Notes: generated by a model from the sequence alone, not told the origin. Shown: positions 16,094 through 26,230, numbered from the stretch's first letter. The stretch: DNA of 64,000 bases from MFD04580-c1 sp963702995 (GCA_963702995.1 OY969783.1:682001-746000); one strand, 5' to 3'. Numbers and translations: made by a program.

Positions 16094-18217
16094 ATGTCTT
16101 CGGTCCCTTCCAACCCGTTCCTCGCCAAGGTTCACGAGAACCGGAGCATGCTGTTCCCGATCGGGTTCATCAGCCTGCTGCATCGTGATCCTGGTCCCGC
16201 TGCCGACGTTCGTGCTGGACATGCTGCTGGTGCTCAACATCACGCTCTCGGTGATCGTGCTGGTGACGACGATCTACATCACCAGCCCGCTGGAATTCGC
16301 CGTTTTTCCTTCCTTGCTGCTGGCGATCACGCTCTTTCGGCTCGTGCTGAACGTCGCGACGACGCGGCTGATCCTCACCGCCGGCGACCGCGCCCAGACG
16401 ACCGAAGCGGCCCTCCACGAGGCGGGCGAAGTCGTGATGGCCTTCAGCGATTTCGTCATCGCGCGGGTCGCTGCCGGTCGGCGTGATCATCTTCATCATC
16501 ATCTTCATCATTCAGTTCGTGGTCATCACCAAGGGTGGCGGCCGCATCTAGCGAAGTAGCGGCCCGCTTCACCCTCGACGCGATGCCCGGCAAGCAGATG
16601 GCGATCGACGCCGACCTCAACGCCGGCCACATCACCGAGGCCCAGCGCCCGCGAGCGCCGCGCGGCGGTGGCCCAGGAGGCCGACTTCTACGGGGCCATG
16701 GACGGTGCCAGCAAAGTTCGTCCGCGGCGACGCCATCGCCGGCATCATCATCACCTTCGTCAACGTCCTCGGCGGGCTTTACGTCGGCATGTTCGAGAAG
16801 GGGTGGGGCGTCATGGACTGCCTCAAGCTCTACACCAAGCTGACCATCGGCGACGGCCTGGTCAGCCAGATCCCGGCCTTCATCATCTCGCTGGGCGCGG
16901 GCCTGATCGTCACCCGCATCGAGCAGCCAAGAAGAACCTCGGCGACGAGATGCTCGGGCAGATCTTCGCCAAGCCCAAGGCGCTGATCGTGGCGGCCGTG
17001 TTCCTGGCGTTGATGTCGTTCACCGGGCTGCCGCAAGTTCCCGCTGCTGGTCCTCTGCGCGTGCTGCGGCGGGCTGGCCTGGACGATGAGCCGCACCGAG
17101 CGAAAAGCAGCGTATGGCCGCCGCCGCGAAGGAGCGGGAGAAGGCAGGCCGCCGCCGAAGGAGCCCGAGAAGGTCGAGAAGCTGCTCGATCTGGACACGA
17201 TGGAGCTGGAGGTCGGCTACGGGCTGGTGCGCCTGGTGGACGCCGCCAAGGGCGGCGACCTGCTGGACCGCATCAGCATGATCCGCCGGCAGATCGCGAT
17301 CGAGCTGGGGATCATCGTCCCGCCGGTGCGCATCCGCGACAACATGCAGCTCGGCGCCAACGACTACGCGATCAAGATCAAGGGCCAGGCGGTCGCCCGC
17401 GGCGAGACCTACCCGGAGCAGTTCCTGGCGATGGACAACGGCGCCACCAGCGGCCCGATCCCCGGCGGCGACGCTGACGACCGAGCCGGCGTTCGGCCTG
17501 CCGGCCTACTGGGTCACCGAATCCGCAGCGGGCGCAGGCCGAGATGCTCAACTACACCGTCGTCGAGGCGACCGCCGTGCTGGCCACGCACCTGACCGAA
17601 GTGATCAAGATCGCACGCCCACGAGCTGCTCACCCGGCAGGAGGTCAAGAACCTGATCGAGAACCTCAAGGCGCGCGTGCCGGCGCTGGTGGAAGAAGTG
17701 GTGCCGACGCAGGTCAAGCCGGGCGAGTTGCAGAAGGTCATGCAGAACCTCCTCCGCGAGCGAGTGCCGGTGCGCGACCTGGAGACGATCCTGGAGACGC
17801 TGGGCGACTACGCCGCGCGCACGAAGGACCTGGACGTGCTGACGGAGTACGTACGCAACGCCTTGTCGCGTACCATCTGCAAGCAGTACGTGGACGAGCA
17901 GCGACCGGCTCTGGTGCCTGACGCTGGACCCCGGGCTGGAAGAGCTGATCAACGGTCACCTGGAGCGCAGCGAACGCGGCACGACGAACACGATGCCGCC
18001 GCAGACGGCCCAGCAGGTCGTGCAGCGGATGGCGGACAAGGTGGGCGAGCTGACGCAGACCGGCCGCTCGGCCGTGATCCTGTGCAGCCCGCAGATCCGC
18101 GGGCCGTTGCGGCGCATGATCGAGGCCAGCCTGCCGCAGGTGGCGGTTCTGGCGTACAACGAAGTGGCGCCGGACGTCGCGGTCGAAGCCGTCGCGATGG
18201 TCGGGTTGAACGGATGA
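16094..18217 (+). CDS. flhA: Flagellar export gate protein FlhA, about 13 frameshifts
   Basis: FlhA is the large export-gate platform with eight membrane helices and a cytoplasmic ring domain. Every region can be read by changing frame: ATG at 16094 (MSSVPSNPFLAKVHENRSML), TFVLDMLLVLNITLSVIVLV, FAVFPSLLLAITLFRLVLNV, the FHIPEP-like GGGRI/SEVAARFTLDAMPGKQMAID, IAGIIITFVNVLGGLYVGMF, the linker PPKEPEKVEKLLDLDTMELE, DRISMIRRQIAIELGIIVPP, NYTVVEATAVLATHLTEVIK and RMIEASLPQVAVLAYNEVAP at the end. Indels lie near 16181, 16464, 16549, 16646, 16713, 16928, 17034, 17101, 17147, 17467, 17525, 17613 and 17905. Reconstructed length is normal (about 700 residues). Confidence 0.9.
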
Positions 18218-18453
18218 CGGGCAGAACGGATAACGGGATGAATCGTTGAAGGGCGGAGCGTTCAGCCGCGGGTGCGTGCCTTAATACAAATCTGTATCGC
18301 GGGATGGGATAACGAGGCTGTTGGAGTCGGGGGAAAACGGGCGACCGGCGGAGCGTCACGCGACGGAGCGCGGACGAGATAAGCCGGTTCAGGATCGCAC
18401 GGCCTTGACGCGACAAGCGCCGCGGCCGGCGGGCTCGCTTGGATGTGGGTGCT

Positions 18454-19761
18454 ATGAACCTTCAAACGTTCAAGGCTGCGACGATGGCCGAGGCGCTGAC
18501 CCAGGTCAAAAGCGCCATGGGCTCGGACGCCATCATCCTTCACACGCGGACCTTCTCAACGCGGGCGTGGCTGGGGCTTCGTCGCCGTGAAATGGTTGAG
18601 ATCACGGCCGGCAAGGGCATGAATGTCGGCTCGCGCCGCCGCCCGCCCCCCGGCCCCGCCGCCAGCCGCGGCGAGCCCGCCGGCTCGCCCGCCGACGCCA
18701 AAGGCCGCCCCCGCGGCAATGCCGCGGCGATCGCGGGCGTCTATTCGCGCACCGGCACGCCGGCCGCCTCCGCCACTTCCACCGCCACAGTCGCCCGGAA
18801 CCTGCAAGTCGCGCCCGCAACGCGATCGAAGGAGGCCGCGCACCTGCTCGAAACGCCGGCCGCCGGCAATGCCGCCATGCTGTCGCTCGCCTCGGAGATG
18901 ACCTCGCTCAAGACGATGGTCAAAGACCTGGTCAACGCAACCGCCCGGCATGAAAGTCGCCGCAGCGTGCCGGAGGAGATGCTCGATTATTACATCTCGC
19001 TGGTCCACAACCAGGTCTCTGAAGAACTGGCCGACGACATCGTCCGCACTATCCATCGGCAGGTTCGGCCCGAGCATTACGCCCAGGCCCCATACATGCG
19101 GGAACGGATGGCCGATCAGCTCGAGAAGATGATCCCCACGGCCGGCCCGATCGTCCGGACCAAGACGGCGGGGCCGCACGTCGTCGCGCTGATCGGCCCG
19201 ACCGGCGTCGGCAAGACCACGACCCTCGCCAAGCTCGCGGCTAACCTGAAGCTCCGGGAAAAGCACAAGGTCGGGCTCATCACGCTCGACACCTACCGCA
19301 TCGCGGCCGTGGATCAGCTCAAACGCTACGCCGACATCATCGGCTCGCCGCTCCGCGTCGTGGGCAGCGACGAAGGCCTGCGCGATGCGATGGCGGCGAT
19401 GAACGACTGCGAGTTCATTCTGATCGACACCGCCGGCCGCAGCCCCAACGACACGCTGAAGCTAAGTGAGCTGAAGGGCCTGCTCGCGGCCGCCAACCCC
19501 GACGAGGTGCATCTGGTCCTCTCGACGACCGCCAGCCAGGCGTGCGTGGAGCTGGCGGTGCAGCGATTCGGGGACGTGCGGGTCGACAAGATCATCTTCA
19601 CGAAGATTGACGAGGCGGCCCATGTGGGCGTGGTCCTGAACGTGGTCCGCAAAGTGAACAAGAGCCTCTCTTACATGACGACAGGGCAGGACGTCCCCGA
19701 CGACATTGAGGTCGGCAAGGGGCGGCGACTGGCCCAGATGATCCTGGGGAACGGCTTGTAA
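18454..19761 (+). CDS. flhF: SRP-family GTPase FlhF
   Basis: FlhF is a signal-recognition-particle-type GTPase that sets flagellar position and number. Of 435 residues, 1-50 form the family N-terminus (MNLQTFKAATMAEALTQVKS), about 55-140 a Pro/Ala-rich linker, and 180-435 the NG domain. G1 is GPTGVGKTTTLAK (248-260), followed by LITLDTYRIAAVDQLKRYAD, the DTAGRS motif, and TKIDEA. The ATG at 18454 starts the family N-terminus; a TTG five codons earlier is less likely. Unlike its neighbours on both sides it has no frameshift. flhG follows. Confidence 0.95.
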   Translation: MNLQTFKAATMAEALTQVKSAMGSDAIILHTRTFSTRAWLGLRRREMVEITAGKGMNVGSRRRPPPGPAASRGEPAGSPADAKGRPRGNAAAIAGVYSRTGTPAASATSTATVARNLQVAPATRSKEAAHLLETPAAGNAAMLSLASEMTSLKTMVKDLVNATARHESRRSVPEEMLDYYISLVHNQVSEELADDIVRTIHRQVRPEHYAQAPYMRERMADQLEKMIPTAGPIVRTKTAGPHVVALIGPTGVGKTTTLAKLAANLKLREKHKVGLITLDTYRIAAVDQLKRYADIIGSPLRVVGSDEGLRDAMAAMNDCEFILIDTAGRSPNDTLKLSELKGLLAAANPDEVHLVLSTTASQACVELAVQRFGDVRVDKIIFTKIDEAAHVGVVLNVVRKVNKSLSYMTTGQDVPDDIEVGKGRRLAQMILGNGL

Positions 19762-19890
19762 GGGGTTCTCCGGCACCTGCCCCGTCGCTTGCCGGCGCTC
19801 CCGGCCGCTGACGGTGGCGGCCGATGTTTCGCGACGGCCGCCCGGCCCGGTGTATTGGGCGGCGCCTCGAAACCGCTTCGCGGGATCGTC

Positions 19891-20790
19891 ATGACTCTGG
19901 TGATCGATCAAGCCTCTCGACTCCGTTCGCTGGCGACCGACGTCAGGGGGCGTCGCAACGCCACCGTCATCGCCGTCACCAGCGGCAAGGGGGGCGTCGG
20001 GAAGAGCAGCATCTCCGTGAACCTGGCGATCAAGCTCGCCTCGGCCGGAAAGTCGGTGGTCCTGCTCGACGCCGACCTGGGCCTGGCCAACGCCGACGTC
20101 CTGTGCAACGTCGATCTGCCGCTGAACCTCTCCCACGTCATCGCGCCGCAAGAAGGAGCTGCGCGAGGTGATGGTCCCCGCCCCCGGCGGCTTCGGCCTG
20201 ATCGGCGGGGCGTCGGGCCTGGCGCGCATGGCCGACCTGTCCGATGCCGACCGCCAGCGGCTGGTGGATTCGCTGGCCGAGTTGGAGCAGACGACCGACA
20301 TCATCCTGATCGATACCGGCGCCGGCATCAGCCCCAACGTACTGACTTTCACCCGCACCGCCGACCAGGTCCTGGTGGTCACCACGCCCGAGCCGACAGC
20401 GATCACCGATGCGTACGCCGTCATCAAGGTCATCACCCGCTCGTCCAACGGCGGAACGGGCATGGCGGGGACGATCGACCGCCGGGTCAGTCTCCTGGTG
20501 AACCAGGCGCGATCACCCGGCGAGGCGCGCGTCGTCTACGAACGGATCTCGAAGGTCGCGCGGCAGTTCCTTGGCGTGACGCTCTATGACGCCGGGTAGC
20601 GTGCCGGCCGACGATCAGGTGCCCTGGTCGGTCCGGCGCCGCGACCCGTTCGTGCTGGCCAGCCCGCGCTGCCCCGCCAGCGCAGTGGATCACGCAACTG
20701 GCCATGCGGCTCCAGCAGGGCGTGGCGGCCGCCCCTCCCGCGGGCGGCTTCTTCGACCGAATGGGGCGATGGCTGAAAGGGAAAGGGTAA
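19891..20790 (+). CDS. flhG: MinD/ParA-type ATPase FlhG (FleN), frameshifts
   Basis: FlhG limits flagellar number and activates the FlhF GTPase. The deviant Walker A SGKGGVGKSS and the LLDADLGLANADVLCNVDLP segment are clear in the first frame. From about 20153 the match continues in another frame (KELREVMVPAPGGFGLIGGA, DIILIDTGAGISPNVLTFTR, VLVVTTPEPTAITDAYAVIK). Two more shifts near 20597 and 20691 carry the reading on to SQWITQLAMRLQQGVAAA and a C-terminal basic helix GGFFDRMGRWLKGKG ending at 20790. The implied extra bases are a C in CCGCAAG, a T before AGC and a G before CAG. Confidence 0.85.
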
Positions 20791-20808
20791 CGGCGTCCTT
20801 TAACAACT

Positions 20809-21097
20809 ATGCCTCGACGCATGGCGGCCGCCCTCTCGTTGATCGCCTTCGCGGTCTGCATCGCGGAAGGGATTTATGTCGAGAACACGTTCGCGACAAC
20901 AATCCTTAATGCGTTGATCGGCAATGATCGTAACGCTGGTCGTCGGCTTGATCGTTGGGGCGATGGCGCAGAAGATGTTGGATGAGAACCTGAAGTTCGT
21001 CGCCAAGACAAAGGATGTCGAAGTGGCGGGCCCCGTCAGCGCTGCTGGAAAAAATGTAAAAGTTCCGGAGCGGAAAACGGGAGAGAAAGACCGATAA
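20809..21097 (+). CDS. Small two-helix membrane protein between flhG and fliA, one frameshift
   Basis: Not a family I can name. Read across a single frame change at about 20919, it gives a 95-residue protein: an N-terminal helix (MAAALSLIAFAVCIAEGIYV), a second hydrophobic helix (MIVTLVVGLIVGAMAQKML) and a basic, polar tail ending VPERKTGEKDR. Removing one G in ATCGGCAATG joins the halves as NALI-AMIVTLVVGL. The position between flhG and the sigma-28 gene, on the same strand with short spacing, suggests a flagella-related role, but that is inference from place alone. Confidence 0.5.
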
Positions 21098-21212
21098 ACG
21101 GGATGAACCGTAATGCCGCCAGTTGTGCGCGTGCGCCCCGGCCCCCGGTGTATGGGTGGGCGACGGGCAATAGCACAGCGGCGGCGGCGGAGCCCAATGG
21201 ACTGGGAGTAAC

Positions 21213-22002
21213 ATGGCCAAGGCCCCACGGACGGACATCAAGGAAGTCTGGACCGAGTACAAAAAAACCAAGACCGAGGCGCTCCGCAACGTCCTGATGG
21301 AGAACTACCTCCACCTGGTGCGGTACAACGCCGAGCGGATCCACGTGAAGCTCCCCGACGAGGTGGAGCTTGACGACCTGATGAGCGCCGGGATCTTCGG
21401 CCTGATGGACGCCATCGCCGCGTTCGACCTGGACCGCGGGGTCAAGTTCGAGACCTACTGCGCTCCCCGTATCCGCGGCGCGATCCTCGACGAACTGCGG
21501 TCGATGGACTGGGTGCCGCGCCTCGTCCGCAGCCGGGCCCACAAGCTCGACGCCGCCAGCAAGCAGCTCGAAACCGAGCTCGGCCGCGCCCCACCGACGA
21601 CGAGCTGGCCAAGCGGCTGAACATCCCCAAGCCCGAATTCGAGAAAATGGCCAAGGACGCCAGCGCCGTCGGCCTCGTCTAGCCTCTCCCGCAAGTGGTT
21701 CGAGACCGACAGCAACAAGGACGTGCGCGAGATCGACGTCCTGGAGGACAAGCGCGGCGCCGACCCCGTTCGCGAGATCCAGCGCAAGGACCTCAAGGAG
21801 CTGATCACCAAGGGCCTGCAGCCGCGCCGAACGGCTGATCATCATCCTCTACTACTTCGAAGAGATGACCATGAAGGAGATCGGCGCCACCCTCGACCTC
21901 TCCGAAAGCCGCGTCAGCCAGATGCACAGCAGCATCCTCGCCCGCCTCAAAGCCCAGATGGCCGACAGAAGAAAAGAGTTCCAGCAGGCGACGGCGGTTT
22001 GA
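21213..22002 (+). CDS. fliA: Flagellar sigma factor FliA (sigma-28), three frameshifts
   Basis: Sigma-28 directs RNA polymerase to late flagellar and chemotaxis promoters. The first frame has region 2: NVLMENYLHLVRYNAERIHV, DDLMSAGIFGLMDAIAAFDL, FETYCAPRIRGAILDELRSM, DWVPRLVRS, all strongly FliA-like. Region 3 (PTDDELAKRLNIPKPEF, SLSRKWFETD) and region 4 (SRAERLIIILYYFEEMTMKE, IGATLDLSESRVSQMHSSIL) follow after shifts near 21592, 21680 and 21823. The total of about 260 residues is normal. It closes the flagellar run and is followed by a hairpin. Confidence 0.9.
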
Positions 22003-22005
22003 AGA

Positions 22006-22104
22006 AAATGCTGAATGCTAGAATGCTGAATGCTGAATGCGGATAAACGCAGCACTCGGTGCCCGCGTTTTTTATTCAGCATTCAGCATTCCGACTTCAG
22101 CATT
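22006..22104. terminator. Iterated hairpin between convergent fliA and CLC gene
   Basis: The left arm (22006-22040) is built of AATGCTGAATGC repeats, and the right arm (22064-22104) of ATTCAGCATTCAGC repeats with a run of six T at 22069-22074. The arms are complementary in several registers. It lies between two genes that point at each other and so could end transcription in both directions. Its repeat-built arms are like those of the other flagellar-gap hairpins. Confidence 0.6.
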
Positions 22105-22113
22105 TCCCTCGCC

Positions 22114-24183
22114 TCACCCGTCCTTTCCGCGCAACAGGTTCCTCATCACCGATCGCCTGCTCAGCAGCCCGATGATCCGGTTCGGGTTGCGGGCGAGGCA
22201 GACGGGGAGTTCGGCGACTTCGTAACGCGCGAAGAGCTCGATCACCGAGCCCAGGTCGTCGCTGCTTCGGACGGCGGGGAGCTCGGGATGAACCAGGTCC
22301 CCGGCGACGAGCAGGGGGATCGCCTCGGGTTGGAGCAGGGCGGTGCGCAAGTCGTCCCCCATGATCATGCCGACGTAGTCCCCCCGGTCGTCGAAGACGA
22401 CGAAATCGCCGGCCGCCCCCTCGGCGGTCAGGGTCAGCAGGCGCTGCACCGGCGTCCCCAGCAGCACCGACGTGACCGGCTCCAGCGGCACCTGTTCGAC
22501 CGTCATCTGCCGTAGAACGCCCAGGTCGCCCCCTGATCCGAGCCTTACCCCCCGGCGCCGCAGCGACAGCGTATACACCGAATCCTTGAACAGCAGCCGC
22601 GCGGTGCCCGTGGCGAAGACGCACGCCAGCATCGCCGGAAGAATGACGTTCTGCTGCCGCGTCAGCTCGAAGAGGATGAGGATCGACGCCAGCGGCGCAT
22701 GGACCACGGCCGCCAGGACCGCACCCATCCCGATCAAGGCATAGAAGCCCGGCTCGACGCCTGAATTGCGGTGAAAGTAGCCAAGCGCCATCCCCAGCAG
22801 CGCCCCCGTGGTCGAGCCCAGGAAGAGGCTCGGAGCGATCACGCCGCCCGCGCCGCCGCTGGAAAGCGTGAGGCACGTCCCCACGATCTTGGCAAGGCAG
22901 AGGAACAGCAGCAGCAGCGCGAACTGCCCCAGCGGGAACTGTTTGTAGACCTGGGGCCCCAGGAGTTGCTGCACCACCCCATACCCATCGCCGAACAGGG
23001 CGGGCATCGGGTAGTGGCCGAACTCAAACGGCTTGCTGCGGCCCAGCATCAGCCAGCCAAAGACGACGACGTAGATCACGCCGATCAACCCGAGCAACGC
23101 GCCCCCGAACGCCGGCCGCACCGCGCGGGGAATTTTGAGCTTGTGGAAGCGCTCTTCTGACAAGTACATCCCGCGGGTCAGGGTGACCCCGGCCAGCCCG
23201 CAGACGAGCCCCAGCACGACCATGTACGGCATCCCCTGCCAGTCGAGCAGCACGGGCCCGCCGCCGAGCCCCTCGGTCATCGAGAAAATGGCGACGTGCG
23301 AGCCCCCCGGGTCGATCCATCGGAAGATCCCCTGCGTCGTGACGTAGGCGACAACGCTCGCCGCGACGACCGGTGTAAACGTCCGAATGGAAAAGTCGAG
23401 CAGAATGACTTCAAGCGTGAACAGCACGCCCCCCATCGGCGAACTGAAGATCGAACTGATCCCGGCGGCCGTCCCGCACCCAATCAAAATCGGCATCTGC
23501 GACCGCGCCACCTGGAAGACCTGCCCGAACGCCGAAGCGATCGCCGCCCCAATCTGGACAATCGGCCCTTCCGCCCCGGCCGAGCCGCCGCTGCCGATGG
23601 TCACCGCGCTGGTCAGAATCTTCTCGATCGCCGTCACCGGCCGAATGCGGCCGCTGCTGCGCAGCACCGTCTCCATCACATCAATGATCCCATGCCCCTC
23701 CCGCGCCCGCATCACGTACGTGCTGAAACACCCGACCACCAATCCGCCCAGCGCCGGAAGCAGCACCAGCAGCCAAACTCCATGCCCATAGAGGAACGAC
23801 GGATCGAAAAGCCGCTCGTAAAGCGTGTCGCGGATGAGGTGGATCAGCTCATGGAACGCCACGGCGGCCGCCGAAGTCACGATCCCAATCAGGACCGCCA
23901 TGGGCACCAGGAACGCGTTTTCGTGAAAGCCCATGCGTGTAAGGGCCGAGGTGGCCACCAGCCGCAGGCGAAGCCCGGCTTCCGGTACGATCGACGTCAT
24001 CGGCCGGAAGATAACCCGTAGCGTCGCCGCAAGCAGCGCACCGAGTCGCAGGGATAAAGCCCCAGCGAGCCGCGCCCGTGGAGGAGCGGTCGGCTCCCCC
24101 GGGCCACCGAGCGTCCGGTCGCGGGCGAGGATCCTTCTGACGGTGGGCGCCGTGAACCACTTCCTCACACGGGCGCGGCTCAT
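22114..24183 (-). CDS. CLC-family chloride channel/antiporter with CBS pair
   Basis: A 689-residue membrane protein. The CLC selectivity-filter region is present as GSGGSAGAEGPIVQIGAAIA (about 195-214; the usual G-R-E-G-P is G-A-E-G-P here), with helices such as VLIGIVTSAAAVAFHELIHL, LLVLLPALGGLVVGCFSTYV, and a later GGAGGVIAPSLFLGSTTGAL that forms the second part of the anion path. Two CBS domains follow (about 560-680: VEQVPLEPVTSVLLGTPVQR, VFDDRGDYVGMIMGDDL, VAELPVCLARNPNRIIGLLS), which commonly bind nucleotides and gate transport. It is unbroken despite bordering the error-rich region. Channel or H+/Cl- exchanger cannot be decided from this. Confidence 0.93.
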   Translation of the reverse strand: MSRARVRKWFTAPTVRRILARDRTLGGPGEPTAPPRARLAGALSLRLGALLAATLRVIFRPMTSIVPEAGLRLRLVATSALTRMGFHENAFLVPMAVLIGIVTSAAAVAFHELIHLIRDTLYERLFDPSFLYGHGVWLLVLLPALGGLVVGCFSTYVMRAREGHGIIDVMETVLRSSGRIRPVTAIEKILTSAVTIGSGGSAGAEGPIVQIGAAIASAFGQVFQVARSQMPILIGCGTAAGISSIFSSPMGGVLFTLEVILLDFSIRTFTPVVAASVVAYVTTQGIFRWIDPGGSHVAIFSMTEGLGGGPVLLDWQGMPYMVVLGLVCGLAGVTLTRGMYLSEERFHKLKIPRAVRPAFGGALLGLIGVIYVVVFGWLMLGRSKPFEFGHYPMPALFGDGYGVVQQLLGPQVYKQFPLGQFALLLLFLCLAKIVGTCLTLSSGGAGGVIAPSLFLGSTTGALLGMALGYFHRNSGVEPGFYALIGMGAVLAAVVHAPLASILILFELTRQQNVILPAMLACVFATGTARLLFKDSVYTLSLRRRGVRLGSGGDLGVLRQMTVEQVPLEPVTSVLLGTPVQRLLTLTAEGAAGDFVVFDDRGDYVGMIMGDDLRTALLQPEAIPLLVAGDLVHPELPAVRSSDDLGSVIELFARYEVAELPVCLARNPNRIIGLLSRRSVMRNLLRGKDG

Positions 24184-24312
24184 GGATCGACGTCAACAAC
24201 GACGCGGGGCGACTTCCGACTGGACCGGGGCCTAAAGCGGCGGTAAAACGTCGGCTCGAGGGGTCTATCAATCCTCGCGGGTTCATTTCGTTTCGTTTTT
24301 CCGGGGAGTTGT

Positions 24313-24504
24313 ATGTTGGGCGTCATTTCGTGGTGGTCGGAGCAGAACGCGTGGGTTCGATACGGCGTCGCCGCGCTGCTCCTTGCGATCTCAACGCTTC
24401 TTTTCTTCGCGGGCGTGATCTGGCCGTGGGGCTGGGTCGTCGGCTTTATCATGCTGATGTTTGCCGGCCCCTCCCGGTCCGAGAAGAATGGCTACCATTT
24501 CTAG
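24313..24504 (+). CDS. Small two-helix membrane protein
   Basis: 63 residues: an amphipathic start (MLGVISWWSEQNAWVRYGVA), two hydrophobic helices (about 18-36 and 40-54, rich in Trp/Gly: VIWPWGWVVGFIMLMFA) and a short polar tail. A GGGGAG ribosome site lies seven bases upstream of the ATG. No family recognised. It stands alone between the CLC gene (divergent) and miaB. Confidence 0.55.
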   Translation: MLGVISWWSEQNAWVRYGVAALLLAISTLLFFAGVIWPWGWVVGFIMLMFAGPSRSEKNGYHF

Positions 24505-24540
24505 CGCGTGGCCAGCGCCGCTCGGGGCTTCGACCTACAT

Positions 24541-24558
24541 GGCGTGGCAAGCCACGCC
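24541..24558 (+). repeat. Perfect short palindrome
   Basis: GGCGTGGC, two-base loop AA, GCCACGCC. It lies in the 207-base gap before miaB. Same design as the palindromes at 10634, 49758 and 49794, with a different sequence. Confidence 0.6.
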
Positions 24559-24627
24559 CGGGCGTTCCCGCCATCATTCTCGTCGCGCGGAAGTGGGGCC
24601 TGCCTGTCGCGGTCAATGGGGGTCGCG

Positions 24628-24633
24628 TATACT
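24628..24633 (+). promoter_or_regulatory. Possible -10 box upstream of miaB
   Basis: TATACT about 80 bases before the miaB ATG. The matching -35 (CTGTCG at 18 bases) is poor, so this is only suggestive. Confidence 0.25.
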
Positions 24634-24711
24634 CCGTCGATTCACCAAGCCTAAGGCGCGCCGCCAGCTGAAGCAGTGTGTGCTCCGGCGCTATCCGCCA
24701 ACGAACTTGCG

Positions 24712-26230
24712 ATGCCGCGAAAGCTGTTTTTAGAAACCTTCGGCTGCCAGATGAACGTGCTCGACAGCGAGCTCGTGCTTGGGCAGCTTCGCGCGCAAGG
24801 GTACGTTTCGACCGAAGATCGGGCGGCGGCCGATATCATCCTGTTCAACACCTGCTCGGTCCGCGAGCATGCGGAACAAAAGGTCTGGTCGCGCCTCGGG
24901 GAGCTGCGCGACCGCAAGAAGCAGGAACCGGGGCTGGTGATCGGCGTGATCGGCTGCATGGCCGAGCGGGACGGGGCGACCATCTTCCAGCGCCACCCCC
25001 ACATCGACATCCTCTGCGGCCCCGGCGAGCTCGACAAGCTTCCGGGCATGGTTCACAACGCCGTCGTAACGGCGGCCGCCGCCGAAGGCGCAGACGGGCA
25101 GGGCTCCCCCTTGCCGACGCGGCCGGCCCGCCAGGTCGCGCTCATGGGGGCCAATGTTCGCCGCTCCGGCACCCTCGACGCCGCGAAGGACAATCTCGAA
25201 CTGCTTGACCTCTCGCGCAGCGTCGAGCGCCCAGGACGACGTCGCCCAGGCGTATGTTCGGATCACCCGCGGCTGCAATAAGTTCTGCACCTACTGCGTC
25301 GTCCCCTACACCCGCGGCCCAGAGGTCCACCGGCCGCCGCGGAACATCATTGATGAGGTGAAGCGCCTGGCCGACGCCGGCGTTAAAGAGGTGACGCTCC
25401 TCGGCCAGACGATAAACCACTACCACTTCCGCCACGACGACGGCCGCCAGACCTCCTTCGCCGACCTGCTCTACCAGATCCACGAAGCGACACCCCACCT
25501 CCCCCGGCTGCGGTTCGTCACGAGCTTCCCGCGCGACTTCTCCGACGACGCGCTGATGGCAATGCGGGACTGCGAGCGCATCTGCCGCTACCTGCACGTC
25601 CCGGCCCAGCACGGCGCCGACCGCGTGCTGAAGCTCATGAACCGCGGCTACACCGCCGGCCAATATCGCGATTTCCTCGGCCGGGCCCGCGCGTTCATGC
25701 CGGATGTCTCCATCGCCAGCGACTTCATCGTCGGCTTCCCCACCGAGACCGACGCCGAGTTCGATCAGACAGTGGAGCTCGTCCGCGAATGCCGCTTCAA
25801 AAACAGCTTTATCTTCAAATATTCCCCCCGCCCCGGCACGGTCGCGATCGACCGCTTCACCGACGACGTCCCCGAAGAGGTGAAGCGCCGCCGCAACAAC
25901 GAACTGCTGGCCGTCCAGGGCGAGATCAGCGCCGACAACAACCGCCAGATGATCGGCAAGCGCGTGCAGGTCATGGTCGAAGGCGTCAGCAAGCTGGTCA
26001 GCCGCCAGGCCTACCCCGCCACGCCCGGCGGCATCGAGCTGGGTTGGGAGCGCAAATCGTCTGAAGCGGTCGCTCTGGCGACACGCGAGCAGACCCAGCT
26101 CGTCGGCCGCACCGGCGGCGATCAGGTCGTCGTCTTCGACGGCGACCTGTCCATGAAGGGGCAACTGCTGCACGTTGAGATCATCGACGCGCGCCAGATG
26201 ACCCTCTTCGCACGGATGGCCGTGCTGTAG
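24712..26230 (+). CDS. miaB: tRNA methylthiotransferase MiaB, one frameshift
   Basis: A radical-SAM enzyme that adds the 2-methylthio group to i6A37 in tRNA. The N-terminal cluster-binding domain has its three cysteines in ETFGCQMNVLDSE, NTCSVREHAE and GCMAER. The radical-SAM motif is RGCNKFCTYCVVPYTRG (C-x3-C-x2-C), followed by LLGQTINHYH and IASDFIVGFPTETDAEF; a TRAM-like domain ends the protein. The two halves are in different frames; the break at about 25230 is an extra C in CGCCCAGG. Removing it reads SVER-QDDVAQAYVRITRG. As a near-universal gene, it argues for sequence error as the cause of the breaks. Confidence 0.92.

Noticed and set aside
14251..21828. Programmed frameshifting as the cause of the many frame changes
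   Set aside because: Contexts differ from site to site, most lack slippery sequences or stops, and housekeeping genes elsewhere show homopolymer errors.
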